Assembly (NCBI GenBank): GCA_019136515.1
Contig: JAGVUB010000151.1
Location: 1 to 38,342 of the forward strand
From: Verrucomicrobiota bacterium
Lineage (GTDB): Bacteria > Verrucomicrobiota > Verrucomicrobiia > Opitutales > Opitutaceae
Direction of reading: 5' to 3'
DNA length: 38,342 nt
Shown piece by piece: positions 17,503 to 26,122 of this stretch; positions within the stretch are counted from its first letter, which is position 1; the number at the start of each line of letters is the position of its first letter. A program made the position numbers and the translations under genes. The notes beneath the pieces were generated by a model that did not search any database, was not told the origin of the DNA, and saw nothing but the letters and a program-made list of their open reading frames with translations.

Positions 17503-17736
17503 GTGTTTCCTTCCGACATCGGTACCATCCTGCTGCTGGCTGTCGCCGCCGGCCTTGCCCTGTTGCTGGTGCTGTGGGCCTATTACGACCGACGGGATCG
17601 GCAGCTTTACGACGCCACCCGTCGCAAGACCACCTTCCACTGCCTCAAGTGCAGCCATGTCTACACCAGTGCGGGCTCGCCGGAGCTCTGTCCCTGTCCG
17701 CGCTGCGGCCATCCAAATCCGCGGCTGCAGTTCTAG
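17503..17736 (+). CDS. Small membrane-anchored zinc-ribbon protein, unknown role
   Basis: Not recognised as a named family. With the GTG start chosen here the product has 77 residues: one N-terminal membrane helix ([20 protein letters not shown]), a basic YYDRRDRQ stretch, then a zinc-ribbon-like cytoplasmic tail with CLKC and CPRC pairs ([28 protein letters not shown]). A TTG at 17467 would add 12 residues but lies inside the hairpin stem after rplQ, which makes GTG the better start. It sits between the ribosomal cluster and guaA and is followed by 79 bases without a gene. A role in membrane-linked RNA or protein binding is conceivable, but nothing in the sequence proves it. Confidence 0.7.
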   Translation: MFPSDIGTILLLAVAAGLALLLVLWAYYDRRDRQLYDATRRKTTFHCLKCSHVYTSAGSPELCPCPRCGHPNPRLQF

Positions 17737-17815
17737 CCGGCAGTTTTCGTCGCCGCGCGCTGCTTTCGAATCGACTGCCCCCAACCCCGTTCCCCAGCTT
17801 TCTTCCTTTCCCGTC

Positions 17816-19354
17816 ATGACTCAAACCATCGCCGTCCTGGATTTCGGTTCCCAGTACACACAGGTCATCGCCCGCCGCATCCGCGAGTGCCAAGTCTACT
17901 CGAAGATCTATCACTACACGACGTCGGCGGAGACGCTGAAGAAGGACGGGGTGCTCGGCATCATCCTGTCCGGTGGCCCGTCGAGCGTGCTCGCCGCGAA
18001 AGCCCCGCTGCCCGACAAGGCGATCTTCTCCCTCGGCCTGCCGATCCTCGGCATCTGCTACGGCGTGCAGCTGATGGGGCAGTTCCTTGGCGGCAAAGTC
18101 GCCCACAGCGATGAGCGTGAATACGGGCACGGCCGCCTCCAGATCCTCCGGCAAGGCGCGCTCTTCGCCGGCCTCGGCCACGTGGTGCGCGTGTGGAACT
18201 CCCACGGCGACAAACTCACCCAGCTTCCGCGCGGTTTCTCCGCTACCGCCCGCACCGAGAATTCGCCCTACGCCGCCATCGAGAACGCCGAGAAGAAATT
18301 CTACGGCCTCCAGTTTCATCCCGAGGTCCACCACACCGAGAACGGCGTCCAGATCCTGCGCAATTTCCTCTACAACGTCTGCGGGTGCAAAGGCGACTGG
18401 TCCATGGCCAACTTCGTCGACCGCGCCGTGTCCGACATCCGCGAGCGGGTCGGCGACGGCCGCGTCATCCTCGGCCTTTCCGGCGGTGTGGACTCCTCCG
18501 TCGCCGCGGCGCTGATTCACAAGGCCATCGGCAAGCAGCTCACCTGCGTCTTTGTCGACAACGGCCTGCTCCGCAAGAACGAGCGCGACTCCGTCGTCGC
18601 CCTCTACAAACGCAACTTCAAGATCGACCTCCGCGTCGCCGACTCGGGCGCGCTCTTCCTCAAGAAGCTCAAGAAGGTCACCGACCCGGAGAAGAAGCGG
18701 AAGATCATCGGCAAGACCTTCATCGAGGTCTTCGAGTCGTCGCTCAAGTCCATCGGCAAGGCGGAGTTTCTCGCCCAGGGCACGCTCTATCCCGACGTGA
18801 TCGAGAGCGTCTCCATCGACGGCAATCCCGCGGCGGTCATCAAGAGCCACCACAATGTGGGCGGCCTGCCGGCCCGCATGAAGCTCAAGCTCATCGAGCC
18901 GTTGCGTGAACTTTTCAAGGACGAGGTCCGCGCCCTCGGCACCGAGCTTGGTTTGCCGCGCGAGGTGGTCTGGCGCCAGCCGTTCCCTGGTCCGGGTCTT
19001 GCCGTCCGTGTCATGGGCGACATCACCGAGGAGCGCCTTGAGATCCTGCGCAACGCCGATGCCGTCCTCCATGAGGAGATGGTCGAGTCCGGCTACTACT
19101 ACAAGGTCTGGCAGTCGTTCTGCGTGTTCCTCCCGGTGCAGACCGTGGGCGTCATGGGCGACGAGCGCACCTACGATTACGTGATCGCCGTGCGTGTCGT
19201 GGAAAGCGTCGATGCCATGACGGCCGACTGGGCCCGCCTCCCGCACGACCTTCTGCAGAAGATCTCCACTCGCATCATCAACGAGGTGAAGGGCGTCAAT
19301 CGCGTCGTCTACGACATCAGCTCCAAACCGCCGGCCACGATCGAGTGGGAGTGA
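17816..19354 (+). CDS. guaA: GMP synthase (glutamine-hydrolysing)
   Basis: GuaA converts XMP to GMP using ATP and glutamine, the last step of de novo guanylate synthesis. The ATG giving [16 protein letters not shown] is the family start; the upstream open frame overlaps the zinc-ribbon gene. The 512-residue product has a class I amidotransferase domain with Cys81 ([10 protein letters not shown]) and the His168/Glu170 pair ([12 protein letters not shown]). The ATP-pyrophosphatase domain follows with LSGGVDSS (221-228). The C-terminal dimerisation domain has [12 protein letters not shown] and ends in the typical KPPATIEWE. All catalytic parts are present. Confidence 0.98.
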   Translation: MTQTIAVLDFGSQYTQVIARRIRECQVYSKIYHYTTSAETLKKDGVLGIILSGGPSSVLAAKAPLPDKAIFSLGLPILGICYGVQLMGQFLGGKVAHSDEREYGHGRLQILRQGALFAGLGHVVRVWNSHGDKLTQLPRGFSATARTENSPYAAIENAEKKFYGLQFHPEVHHTENGVQILRNFLYNVCGCKGDWSMANFVDRAVSDIRERVGDGRVILGLSGGVDSSVAAALIHKAIGKQLTCVFVDNGLLRKNERDSVVALYKRNFKIDLRVADSGALFLKKLKKVTDPEKKRKIIGKTFIEVFESSLKSIGKAEFLAQGTLYPDVIESVSIDGNPAAVIKSHHNVGGLPARMKLKLIEPLRELFKDEVRALGTELGLPREVVWRQPFPGPGLAVRVMGDITEERLEILRNADAVLHEEMVESGYYYKVWQSFCVFLPVQTVGVMGDERTYDYVIAVRVVESVDAMTADWARLPHDLLQKISTRIINEVKGVNRVVYDISSKPPATIEWE

Positions 19355-19382
19355 GCGCGTAACGCTGATTCGCTGGCATTCC

Positions 19383-19421
19383 AGCGGCGGGACTGTGGAA
19401 CGCTGTGCCCTGCCCGCCGCT
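19383..19421 (+). terminator. Hairpin downstream of guaA
   Basis: A perfect 9-bp stem AGCGGCGGG/CCCGCCGCT with a 21-base loop lies 28 bases after the guaA stop and is followed by TACGCTGTTTCC. The loop is long and the T-run short, so this is a weak terminator candidate in the 130-base gap before the next gene. Confidence 0.35.
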
Positions 19422-19484
19422 ACGCTGTTTCCTGGAGCTGCTGCTGGGTTGCCTTTCCCGGACGGTCGATGCACTTTCGGCGGC

Positions 19485-20249
19485 ATGACGCTACATCGCC
19501 GCTTTTGGGCGCTCGCCGCCCTCCTGTCGCTGCTTGCACCCGTCGCGCAGGCGGCCTCCGCCGACGAGGTGGTGGCGCAGGCTCGCCGCTATCTCGGCAA
19601 GGAAAGCGACATCGAGGCGATCCGCTCGATCCACTACAAGGGGACGATCGAGGTGCGCGATGCCGCGGGTACGGTCATGCCCGACGCCTCCGGCACGATC
19701 GAGCTCATCGTGCAGAAACCGGCGCAGCAGTTGAACGTGCGTACGAGCGCCAAGCTCCGTGATATCGTCGGGCTCGACGATCTCTCGGGCTGGCAGCGGA
19801 TCGAGCCCCTCGATCAGCCGGGCAAGGCGCGAACGATCATTCTTCGGAGCACGGAGTTCTGGCGGTTGCAGGCCGTCACCGCGGAGAACCTCTTCTTCTA
19901 TCTGGGGCATGAACGACGCGGCGGGCGGATCGAGCTGCGCGGGGAGAGCACGATCGACGGCCAGGCCGCTGTCGCGGTGGCCTTCATCCATCCGCATGAC
20001 ATCGTGTTCGTCCGCTATTTCGACAAGAAGACCGGGCGTCTGCTCATGACCGATGATCCGGTCGGCGGCCAAGTGCGCGAGGATGGCGAGATGATCGTCG
20101 CCGGGGTGCGTTTTCCGCGCAGCATGCACTCCTCCGGCAAGACCACCGAGGGCAAGGACTACTCGGTCGCGATCAACTTTACCGCAATCACGGTGAACGA
20201 GACGTTCCCAGCGGAGCGGTTCGCGGTGCCGATGTTCGAGTCGAAGTAG
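19485..20249 (+). CDS. Exported protein of unknown function
   Basis: No named family was recognised with certainty. The ATG giving MTLHRRFWALAALLSLLAPV was chosen because it creates a clean signal peptide ending at AQAASA; the open frame starts 30 codons earlier without a plausible leader. The mature part (about 230 residues) is a mostly beta-type sequence with repeated motifs such as IHYKGTIEVRDAAGTV, FFYLGHERRGGRIELRGES and VRYFDKKTGRLLMTDDPVGG. The pattern of a polar ligand strand followed by KKTGRLL and a late GKDYSVAINFTAITVNETFP resembles LolA/LolB-like or DUF-type outer-membrane lipoprotein-handling folds, but that is only an impression. It precedes hisD by 115 bases. Confidence 0.75.
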   Translation: MTLHRRFWALAALLSLLAPVAQAASADEVVAQARRYLGKESDIEAIRSIHYKGTIEVRDAAGTVMPDASGTIELIVQKPAQQLNVRTSAKLRDIVGLDDLSGWQRIEPLDQPGKARTIILRSTEFWRLQAVTAENLFFYLGHERRGGRIELRGESTIDGQAAVAVAFIHPHDIVFVRYFDKKTGRLLMTDDPVGGQVREDGEMIVAGVRFPRSMHSSGKTTEGKDYSVAINFTAITVNETFPAERFAVPMFESK

Positions 20250-20364
20250 TCAGATTGCGGTTGCAGTGACATCCCGACGGTGCCCCCGGGGCTGGCCTGC
20301 GGCCCAAAACCGCCGCACTGTCCGGTTGCCAACGGTCGCGTCGGGGCCTTTCGTGCCCGTTGCC

Positions 20365-21666
20365 ATGCGTCTTCTCCGGTCCTCCGAACCGAACTTCCGC
20401 TCCGAACTCGCGCGTTTTTGTGCCGCCTCCGCCGCGCCGGCCGAGATCCGCGATGCCGTCGCGTCCATCCTCGCGGATGTGCGCGAGCGCGGCGACGCCG
20501 CCATCGCCGACTACGCGCGCAAGTTCGACAAGGCGGAGCTGGCCCCCGCGCAGTTCCGGGTGAGCGCCGCCGAGCTGGCCGCCGGGGCCAGGTCGCTCAC
20601 GCGCGAGCAGCGCGCGGCCATCAAGACCTCGCATCGCAACATCGTCGCCTACAACCGCCGCGGCCTCCCGCAGGACTGGACCGCGCGCAACCCCGACGGT
20701 GCCCAGGTGGGCGAGCGCTTCTATCCCGTCCGCCGCGTGGGGCTCTATGTTCCGGGCGGCCAGGTGCCGCTTGTCTCCACCGTTCTGATGACGGTCGTGC
20801 TTGCGCAGATCGCCAAGTGCCCGGAGATCGCGGTGTTCACTCCCTCCGGCCCCGATGGCAAGGTGTCGCCCGCCATGCTTGGTGCGCTGCACACGATCGG
20901 CATCACCGAGGTCTACCGCATCGGCGGCGTGCAGGCCGTGGCCGCGATGGCATACGGTACCGCGACCATCCCCGCCGTCGACAAGGTCTTCGGCCCCGGC
21001 AACGCCTACACCGTCGAGGCGCAGCGCCAGGTGTTCGGCACGGTCGGTGTGGCGCTCCTGCCCGGGCCGAGCGAGGTGTGCGTGATCGCCGATGGTTCTG
21101 CGAATCCCGAATACGTTGCCGCCGACCTGCTGGCGCAGGCCGAACACGGCACCGGCCGCGAGAAGGTCTACTTTGTCACCACCTCCGCGAAGGTGCTCGC
21201 GGCCGTCGAGGCCGAGATCGAGCGCCAGCTCGCCGAGGCCGGCCGCGCCGAGCTCATCCGCCGTGTGCTTGCCAACGGCTCGCTCGCGATCCTCGCCAAG
21301 TCGCTCGATGAGGCCGCCTCGATCGCCGACTACATCGCGCCCGAGCATCTCGAGCTCGAAGTGAGCGCAAAGGCCGTGCCGGCGCTCCTCAAGAAGATCA
21401 CCACCGCCGGCGCGGTGCTCGTCGGGGGCGAAACACCTACCGCGCTCGGCGACTTCATCGCCGGTCCGAGCCACACGCTGCCCACCGGCCGCACCGGCCG
21501 GTTCTTCAGCGGCTTGCGGGTCGCCGATTTCCTCCGCCGCACGAGCATTGTGCGCTACGATGCCCGCAGCCTGCCGAAGGCCGCCCCGGTCGTCGCCGCG
21601 TTCGCTGCCATGGAGCAGCTCGACGCCCACGGGCGCTCCTGCGCGCGCCGGCTGGCGAAGCGCTGA
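20365..21666 (+). CDS. hisD: Histidinol dehydrogenase
   Basis: HisD oxidises L-histidinol to L-histidine in two NAD-dependent, zinc-requiring steps, ending histidine synthesis. The ATG giving MRLLRSSEPNFRSELAR is preferred over earlier positions in the open frame because it gives the usual length (433 residues). Diagnostic parts are YVPGGQVPLVSTVLM, GGVQAVAAMAYGT, KVFGPGNAYTVEAQR, GPSEVCVIAD, AQAEHGTG (metal-binding Gln and His) and FIAGPSHTLPTGRTGRFFSG. No other his gene is in the window, so it is an isolated pathway gene here. A strong hairpin follows 20 bases after the stop. Confidence 0.97.
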   Translation: MRLLRSSEPNFRSELARFCAASAAPAEIRDAVASILADVRERGDAAIADYARKFDKAELAPAQFRVSAAELAAGARSLTREQRAAIKTSHRNIVAYNRRGLPQDWTARNPDGAQVGERFYPVRRVGLYVPGGQVPLVSTVLMTVVLAQIAKCPEIAVFTPSGPDGKVSPAMLGALHTIGITEVYRIGGVQAVAAMAYGTATIPAVDKVFGPGNAYTVEAQRQVFGTVGVALLPGPSEVCVIADGSANPEYVAADLLAQAEHGTGREKVYFVTTSAKVLAAVEAEIERQLAEAGRAELIRRVLANGSLAILAKSLDEAASIADYIAPEHLELEVSAKAVPALLKKITTAGAVLVGGETPTALGDFIAGPSHTLPTGRTGRFFSGLRVADFLRRTSIVRYDARSLPKAAPVVAAFAAMEQLDAHGRSCARRLAKR

Positions 21667-21686
21667 CGCTTCGGTGTCGACACAAG

Positions 21687-21717
21687 AAGGCCCGACGCGC
21701 GCTGCACGTCGGGCCTT
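21687..21717. terminator. Bidirectional terminator between hisD and galM
   Basis: A perfect 11-bp stem, AAGGCCCGACG/CGTCGGGCCTT, with a 9-base loop lies between convergent hisD (+) and the aldose epimerase gene (-). On the + strand it ends in CCTTTCC and on the - strand in CCTTCTTGTG. The location and symmetry fit a shared intrinsic terminator. Confidence 0.75.
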
Positions 21718-21764
21718 TCCGTTGAGCGGCCGGACTGTTGGTCCGGCCCGAGTGGGTGGATCGT

Positions 21765-22886
21765 CTACTTCGTCGAGAACTTGTAGATGATCGTGTTCGA
21801 GTAGTCCTCGCCGGGGCGGAGGACGGTGCTCGGGAAGTTGGCGTGGTTGGGCGAATCCGGGAAGTGCTGGGGCTCGAGGCAGAAGCCGGAGCGCTTTTGG
21901 TAGACCTGGCCGTACTTGCCGGTGATGGTGCCGTCGAGGAAGTTGCCGGCGTAGAATTGCACGGCGGGCTCGGTGGAGAGCACCTCCATCACGATGCCGG
22001 TCACGGGCGAGGAGACGACGGCGTGCGAGCAGAGCTCGCCGGCCTTGGGCTGGTTGACGACCCAGTTGTGGTCGTAGCCGGGGCCGTACTGGAGCACGGT
22101 ATCGGGATCGTCGATCCGGGCGCCGATGGCGGTCGGCTTGCGGAAGTCGAACGGAGTGCCTTCGACCGACACGATCTCACCGGTGGGGATCAGGCCCTTG
22201 TCGACGGGCGTGGCCTTGTCGGCGTTGATCGTAAGGACGTGGTCGAGGATGGTGCCGCCGCCGCTGAGGTTGAAGTAGGAGTGGTGGGTGAGGTTGACGA
22301 TGGTGGGCTTGTCGGTCTTCGCCTTGAACGTGAGGCAGAGCGCGTTGTCGTTGGTCAGCGTGTAGGTGGCGACGACGTCGAGATTGCCCGGGTAGCCCTG
22401 CTCGCCGTCCTTGCTGTGGTAGGTGAGCTCGAGTGCGGGGCCGCAGCAGCCCTCGACCGGCTTTCCCTGCCAGACGACCTTGTCGAAGCCCTTGGTGCCG
22501 CCGTGGAGGGTGTTGGCGCCGTCGTTGAGCGGAAGCTGGTAGGACTGGCCGTCGAGGGTGAACTGGCCCTTGGCGATGCGGTTGCCGTAGCGGCCGATGA
22601 GCGCGCCGAAGTACGGGGTCTTCGCCACGTAGCCGTCGACGTTGTCGTAGCCCATGACGACATCGACCATCTTGCCGGCCTTGTCGGGCATGTGCAGGGA
22701 GACGACGATGCCGCCGTAGTTGGTGATGGTGGCCTCGGCGCCCTTGTCGTTGCGCAGGGTGAAGAGTTCGACCGGCTTGCCGTCGACGGTGCCGAACGGC
22801 TTGGAGGTGACGGTGCCGGCGAGGGCGGCGCTGCTGAGGGCAGTGGCCAACGCGAGTGCGGAGGCGATCTTGATCGGGGTGTTCAT
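21765..22886 (-). CDS. galM: Aldose 1-epimerase (mutarotase), exported
   Basis: Mutarotases interconvert the alpha and beta anomers of aldoses, here most likely L-arabinose or galactose before uptake. The 373-residue product has a signal peptide (KIASALALATALSSAALA) followed by a GalM-type beta-sandwich. The substrate-binding HGGTKGFDKVVW, the catalytic-His region NLTHHSYFNLSGGG and the catalytic-Glu region FCLEPQHFPDSPNHANFP are all present. It is the last gene of the arabinose operon, 45 bases after araD. Many GalM proteins are cytoplasmic; the leader places this one outside the inner membrane. Its mRNA leader is C/T-rich without a Shine-Dalgarno. Confidence 0.93.
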   Translation of the reverse strand: MNTPIKIASALALATALSSAALAGTVTSKPFGTVDGKPVELFTLRNDKGAEATITNYGGIVVSLHMPDKAGKMVDVVMGYDNVDGYVAKTPYFGALIGRYGNRIAKGQFTLDGQSYQLPLNDGANTLHGGTKGFDKVVWQGKPVEGCCGPALELTYHSKDGEQGYPGNLDVVATYTLTNDNALCLTFKAKTDKPTIVNLTHHSYFNLSGGGTILDHVLTINADKATPVDKGLIPTGEIVSVEGTPFDFRKPTAIGARIDDPDTVLQYGPGYDHNWVVNQPKAGELCSHAVVSSPVTGIVMEVLSTEPAVQFYAGNFLDGTITGKYGQVYQKRSGFCLEPQHFPDSPNHANFPSTVLRPGEDYSNTIIYKFSTK

Positions 22887-22931
22887 GGTGGATCGGGTTT
22901 TGGGTATGGGAAAGCGGAGGGACCGGCGGAA

Positions 22932-23642
22932 TCAGTGCGCGGTTCCCGGCTGGCCGTAGTAGGCGCCGGGGCCGTGCTTGCGCTTGAAGTGCTTGTTGAG
23001 CAGCTCGGGCTCGATGGTCGGGAGCTTGGGCTCGAGCTGGAGCGACATGAGCGCCATGTGCGCGATGCACTCGGTGGCGACGGCGACCTCGACGGCGCCG
23101 GCGACGGTCGGTCGCCAGGTGAAGGGCGCGTGACGGTTCACGAGCACGGCGGGGAAATCGAGCGGGTCGAGCTTCCCCTCGGTGAAACGCTCGACGATCA
23201 CGTTGCCCGTCTCCCACTCGTAGGCGCCGCCGCCGATCTCGGCCGCGGTCATCTTGCGGGTCACGGGGATGTCGCCGAAGAAGTAGTCGGCGTGCGTGGT
23301 GCCGAAGATCGGGATACTGCGGCCGGCCTGGGCGAACGCGGTGGCGTGCGAGGAATGGGTGTGGACCACGCCGCCGATGGTCGGGAACGCGATGAAGAGC
23401 CGGCGGTGCGTGGGCGTGTCGGACGACGGGCGGAGGTTGCCCTCGACGATCTTCCCCTCGAGGTCGACGAGGACCATGTCCTCGGGCTTGAGGGCGGTGT
23501 AGTCGACGCCGCTGGGCTTGATGGCGAAGATGCCCTTGGCGCGGTCGATGGCGGAGGCGTTGCCGAAGGTGAGGTTGATGAGCCCGTGCTTGGGCAGGGC
23601 CATGTTGGCCTCGTAGGCTTCGCGTTTGAGTTCGGTGAGCAT
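22932..23642 (-). CDS. araD: L-ribulose-5-phosphate 4-epimerase
   Basis: AraD converts L-ribulose 5-phosphate to D-xylulose 5-phosphate, feeding the pentose phosphate pathway. The 236-residue product is a class II aldolase-fold protein with the phosphate-binding LTFGNAS and KPSGVDY loops. Asp75 lies in SSDTPTH and the zinc ligands are His94, His96 (GVVHTHSSHA) and His171 (NRHAPFTW), the same numbering as in the E. coli enzyme. Close homologues act on ascorbate-derived L-ribulose 5-phosphate (UlaF/SgbE), but the araA/araB context supports AraD. A 93-base purine-rich (+ strand) gap separates it from the upstream gene. Confidence 0.95.
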   Translation of the reverse strand: MLTELKREAYEANMALPKHGLINLTFGNASAIDRAKGIFAIKPSGVDYTALKPEDMVLVDLEGKIVEGNLRPSSDTPTHRRLFIAFPTIGGVVHTHSSHATAFAQAGRSIPIFGTTHADYFFGDIPVTRKMTAAEIGGGAYEWETGNVIVERFTEGKLDPLDFPAVLVNRHAPFTWRPTVAGAVEVAVATECIAHMALMSLQLEPKLPTIEPELLNKHFKRKHGPGAYYGQPGTAH

Positions 23643-23735
23643 CGCGGAAGGGAAAGGGAGTGAGGGACAGAGGGAGTGAGGGGATGTGGGAGACGGCGCG
23701 GAGAAGCGGCGGAGGAGAATGTGGAAATCAGGGAA

Positions 23736-24443
23736 TCAGGAAGAGGGCTGCGGCGTTGCTGAGGTCGGCGGACTCACACAGCTCAGCTTTTCGTAGAGAG
23801 CCTTGTTGTAGGCTTCCATGAAGGCCCAGCGTACTTCGCGATGCTTGGTCTGCTGTTTTGCATATTGCGCTGCCATTGCGTCCGATTCTTGAACTATGAA
23901 CTCCGGCTGTCGGTCGTTAGCGATAATCGCGAGGTCGTTCAGTGAGAGCGGGGCTGTCTGCTCTGGCGTGAGGCCAGGGACTCGGGCAATTTCCTCCTCT
24001 TCGATCAGGATGATCGCCAGGTACTTCTTGCAGCCGCTGGCGAGATGCGCGGCCATGCAGGCTCTTGCGGCTTCATCCACCGAGAGCGGTGAAGCATCGT
24101 AGTGCTTCTGGTTCGCCACGCCGATGGCAACGAGCTCGGCGACCGTCTTGCCTCGGTACGCCTCGAACCACGCACCTTGGCAGATCTCGGCTTCGCCAAG
24201 GAACTCATCGCCTACGGAGTAATACTGGGGTTTGAGTGCGAACAGCGGCTTCCAGAATGAGTCGAGAAACTCCGGCGTGTGCGTCGGCGTGCGCCATCCG
24301 GCGACTTCGCGGCAGAGGTTGTCGTAGAGCGCTCGCCACGTCCGCTCGGTGACCCGGCGGCCAGTGATCGTGGCCGGAATCTCCTCGCAGAACGCCGTAA
24401 GCGACACCACGAGCGTCACGGCGATGGCGAGGAACTTCTTCAT
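23736..24443 (-). CDS. Secreted protein of unknown function inside the ara operon
   Basis: No known family was recognised. The 235-residue product starts with a lysine-containing signal peptide (MKKFLAIAVTLVVSLTAFCE) and has a largely helical, acidic mature part containing GRRVTERTWRALYDNLC, GDEFLGEAEICQGAWFEAYR, ARACMAAHLASGCKKYLAII and a Ser/Pro-rich tail. Five cysteines remain in the mature protein, one of them within three residues of the likely cleavage site (TAFCEE), so a lipoprotein is possible though the lipobox is poor. It lies between araD and araA and is visibly less GC-rich than its neighbours, suggesting a later insertion. Whether it takes part in arabinose use is unknown. Confidence 0.8.
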   Translation of the reverse strand: MKKFLAIAVTLVVSLTAFCEEIPATITGRRVTERTWRALYDNLCREVAGWRTPTHTPEFLDSFWKPLFALKPQYYSVGDEFLGEAEICQGAWFEAYRGKTVAELVAIGVANQKHYDASPLSVDEAARACMAAHLASGCKKYLAIILIEEEEIARVPGLTPEQTAPLSLNDLAIIANDRQPEFIVQESDAMAAQYAKQQTKHREVRWAFMEAYNKALYEKLSCVSPPTSATPQPSS

Positions 24444-24509
24444 CGAAGGGAGTGAACGGGGAGAGGTGAATGGCGGAGATCAGCTCACCGGGGACGGTTC
24501 GCCCTACCG

Positions 24510-24543
24510 GCTGAAAGGCGGCGACGGAGCGCCGCCTTTCAGC
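24510..24543 (-). terminator. Strong hairpin downstream of araA
   Basis: A perfect 14-bp stem, GCTGAAAGGCGGCG/CGCCGCCTTTCAGC, with a six-base loop lies 13 bases after the araA stop and before the secreted-protein gene. There is no T-tract on the - strand (GGTAGGGCG follows), so it may act as a partial terminator or as a 3' mRNA stabiliser, allowing araB and araA to be made in excess over the downstream genes. Confidence 0.55.
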
Positions 24544-24556
24544 GGAGGAGCGAGCG

Positions 24557-26071
24557 TCAGACCCGGATGCCTTGGGCGAGGTGGTAGTAGACCTCGTTGT
24601 TGCGGAGGGTCTGCTTGAACTCGCCCAGGCGGGTGTCGGCGTCGATCTTCACGAGCTCGATTCCGGCGATGGTGGCGAAGTCCTCGAGCATCTCGCTGGT
24701 GACCGAGTAGCTGTAGCCGGTGTGGTGGGCGCCGCCGGCGAGGATCCAGCAGCCGCAGGCGGTCTTGAAGTCGGGCTGGCACTCCCACACGGCACGGGCG
24801 ACGGGGAGCTTCGGCAGCTTCGGCGTCTTCACGGCGGTGACCTCGTTGACGATCAGGCGGAAGCGGTTGCCGAGGTCGATGAGCGAGGCGTTGAGCGCGG
24901 GGCCGGCGGGGGCGTCGAACACGAGGCGCACCGGGTCCTCCTTGCCGCCGATGCCGAGCGGATGGACCTCGAGCGAGGGCTTGGTGGCGGCGATGGTCGG
25001 GCAGACTTCGAGCATGTGCGAGCCGAGCACCTGGTGCCCCTTGGGCGAGAGGTGGTAGGTGTAGTCCTCCATGAACGAGGTGCCGCCCTTGAGGCCTTCG
25101 CCCATGACCTTCATCGCGCGCAGGAGCGCGGCGGTCTTCCAGTCGCCCTCGGCGCCGAAACCGTAGCCGTCGGCCATGAGGCGCTGGACGGCGAGGCCGG
25201 GGAGCTGGCGCAGGCCGTGGAGGTCCTCGAAGGTGGTGGTGAAGCCCTTGAAGCCGCCTTCCTCGAGGAAGGCGCGCAGGCCGAGCTCGATGCGGGCGCC
25301 GTAGCGGAGCGAGTCGTGGCGGGCACCGCCCTTGCGCAGCGCCTTGCCCACGGCGTAGGTCTTCTCGTATTCGGCGCAGAGTGCGTCGACGGCCTTCTCG
25401 TCGATCGCGGCGTCGGAGATCTTGGCGACGAGGTCGCCCACGCCGTAGCCGTTGGTCGCGAAGCCGAAACGCATCTCGGCGGCGACCTTGTCACCCTCGG
25501 TCACGGCGACCTGGCGCATGTTGTCGCCGAAGCGGGCGAACTTCGCGCCCTGCCAGTCGTGCCAGGCGCGGGCGGCGCGCATCCAGGCGCCGAGGCGGTC
25601 CTGAACTTCCGGATCCGACCAGTGGCCGACGACGACCTTGCGGCCGAGGCGCATGCGCGTATGGATGAACCCCGCCTCGCGGTCGCCGTGGGCGGCCTGG
25701 TTGAGGTTCATGAAGTCCATGTCGATCGTGCCCCAGGGCAGATCGCGGTTGAACTGCGTGTGGAGGTGGACGAAGGGCTTCTGGAGCGAGGCGAGGCCGC
25801 GGATCCACATCTTCGAGGGCGAGAAGGTGTGCATCCAGAGAATGAGGCCGGCGCAGTTGCTGTCCTCGTTGGCGGCGCGGCAGAGCTTGGTGATCTCGTC
25901 CGGCGTGGTGACGAGCGCCTTGAAGACGACGTCGAGCGGGAGCTTCTTGGCGGCGGCGAGGGCCTCGGCGACCTGCCGGGCGTTGGCGGCGACCTGCTGG
26001 AGCGGGCCGGGGCCGTAGAGGTGCTGCGAACCGCAGACGAACCAGATTTCAGGAGTGGCGAGGAGTTTCAT
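24557..26071 (-). CDS. araA: L-arabinose isomerase
   Basis: AraA isomerises L-arabinose to L-ribulose in the cytoplasm with a divalent metal, usually manganese. The 504-residue product is full length. It opens with [20 protein letters not shown] and carries the four catalytic/metal residues in their usual contexts: Glu in [14 protein letters not shown], Glu in [10 protein letters not shown], His in GSHMLEVCP and His in [10 protein letters not shown]. It lies 51 bases downstream of araB and is followed by a strong hairpin. Its leader is C/T-rich and lacks a Shine-Dalgarno. Confidence 0.98.
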   Translation of the reverse strand: MKLLATPEIWFVCGSQHLYGPGPLQQVAANARQVAEALAAAKKLPLDVVFKALVTTPDEITKLCRAANEDSNCAGLILWMHTFSPSKMWIRGLASLQKPFVHLHTQFNRDLPWGTIDMDFMNLNQAAHGDREAGFIHTRMRLGRKVVVGHWSDPEVQDRLGAWMRAARAWHDWQGAKFARFGDNMRQVAVTEGDKVAAEMRFGFATNGYGVGDLVAKISDAAIDEKAVDALCAEYEKTYAVGKALRKGGARHDSLRYGARIELGLRAFLEEGGFKGFTTTFEDLHGLRQLPGLAVQRLMADGYGFGAEGDWKTAALLRAMKVMGEGLKGGTSFMEDYTYHLSPKGHQVLGSHMLEVCPTIAATKPSLEVHPLGIGGKEDPVRLVFDAPAGPALNASLIDLGNRFRLIVNEVTAVKTPKLPKLPVARAVWECQPDFKTACGCWILAGGAHHTGYSYSVTSEMLEDFATIAGIELVKIDADTRLGEFKQTLRNNEVYYHLAQGIRV

Positions 26072-26122
26072 GGAAGGTGAGCTGAAAGGTGAGAGGGTGG
26101 AGGCGAGAGGTGCTGGGGCGGC

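Noticed and set aside
17467..17505. TTG start for the zinc-ribbon gene
   Set aside because: It overlaps the stem of the post-rplQ hairpin; the GTG at 17503 directly precedes the membrane helix.
19485..20249. Naming the exported protein LolA or LolB
   Set aside because: Only the general beta-rich, exported character fits; no specific motif was seen.
22932..23642. L-fuculose-phosphate aldolase (FucA) for the araD gene
   Set aside because: FucA shares the fold, but the length, the Asp75/His94/His96/His171 pattern and the araA/araB neighbours fit AraD.
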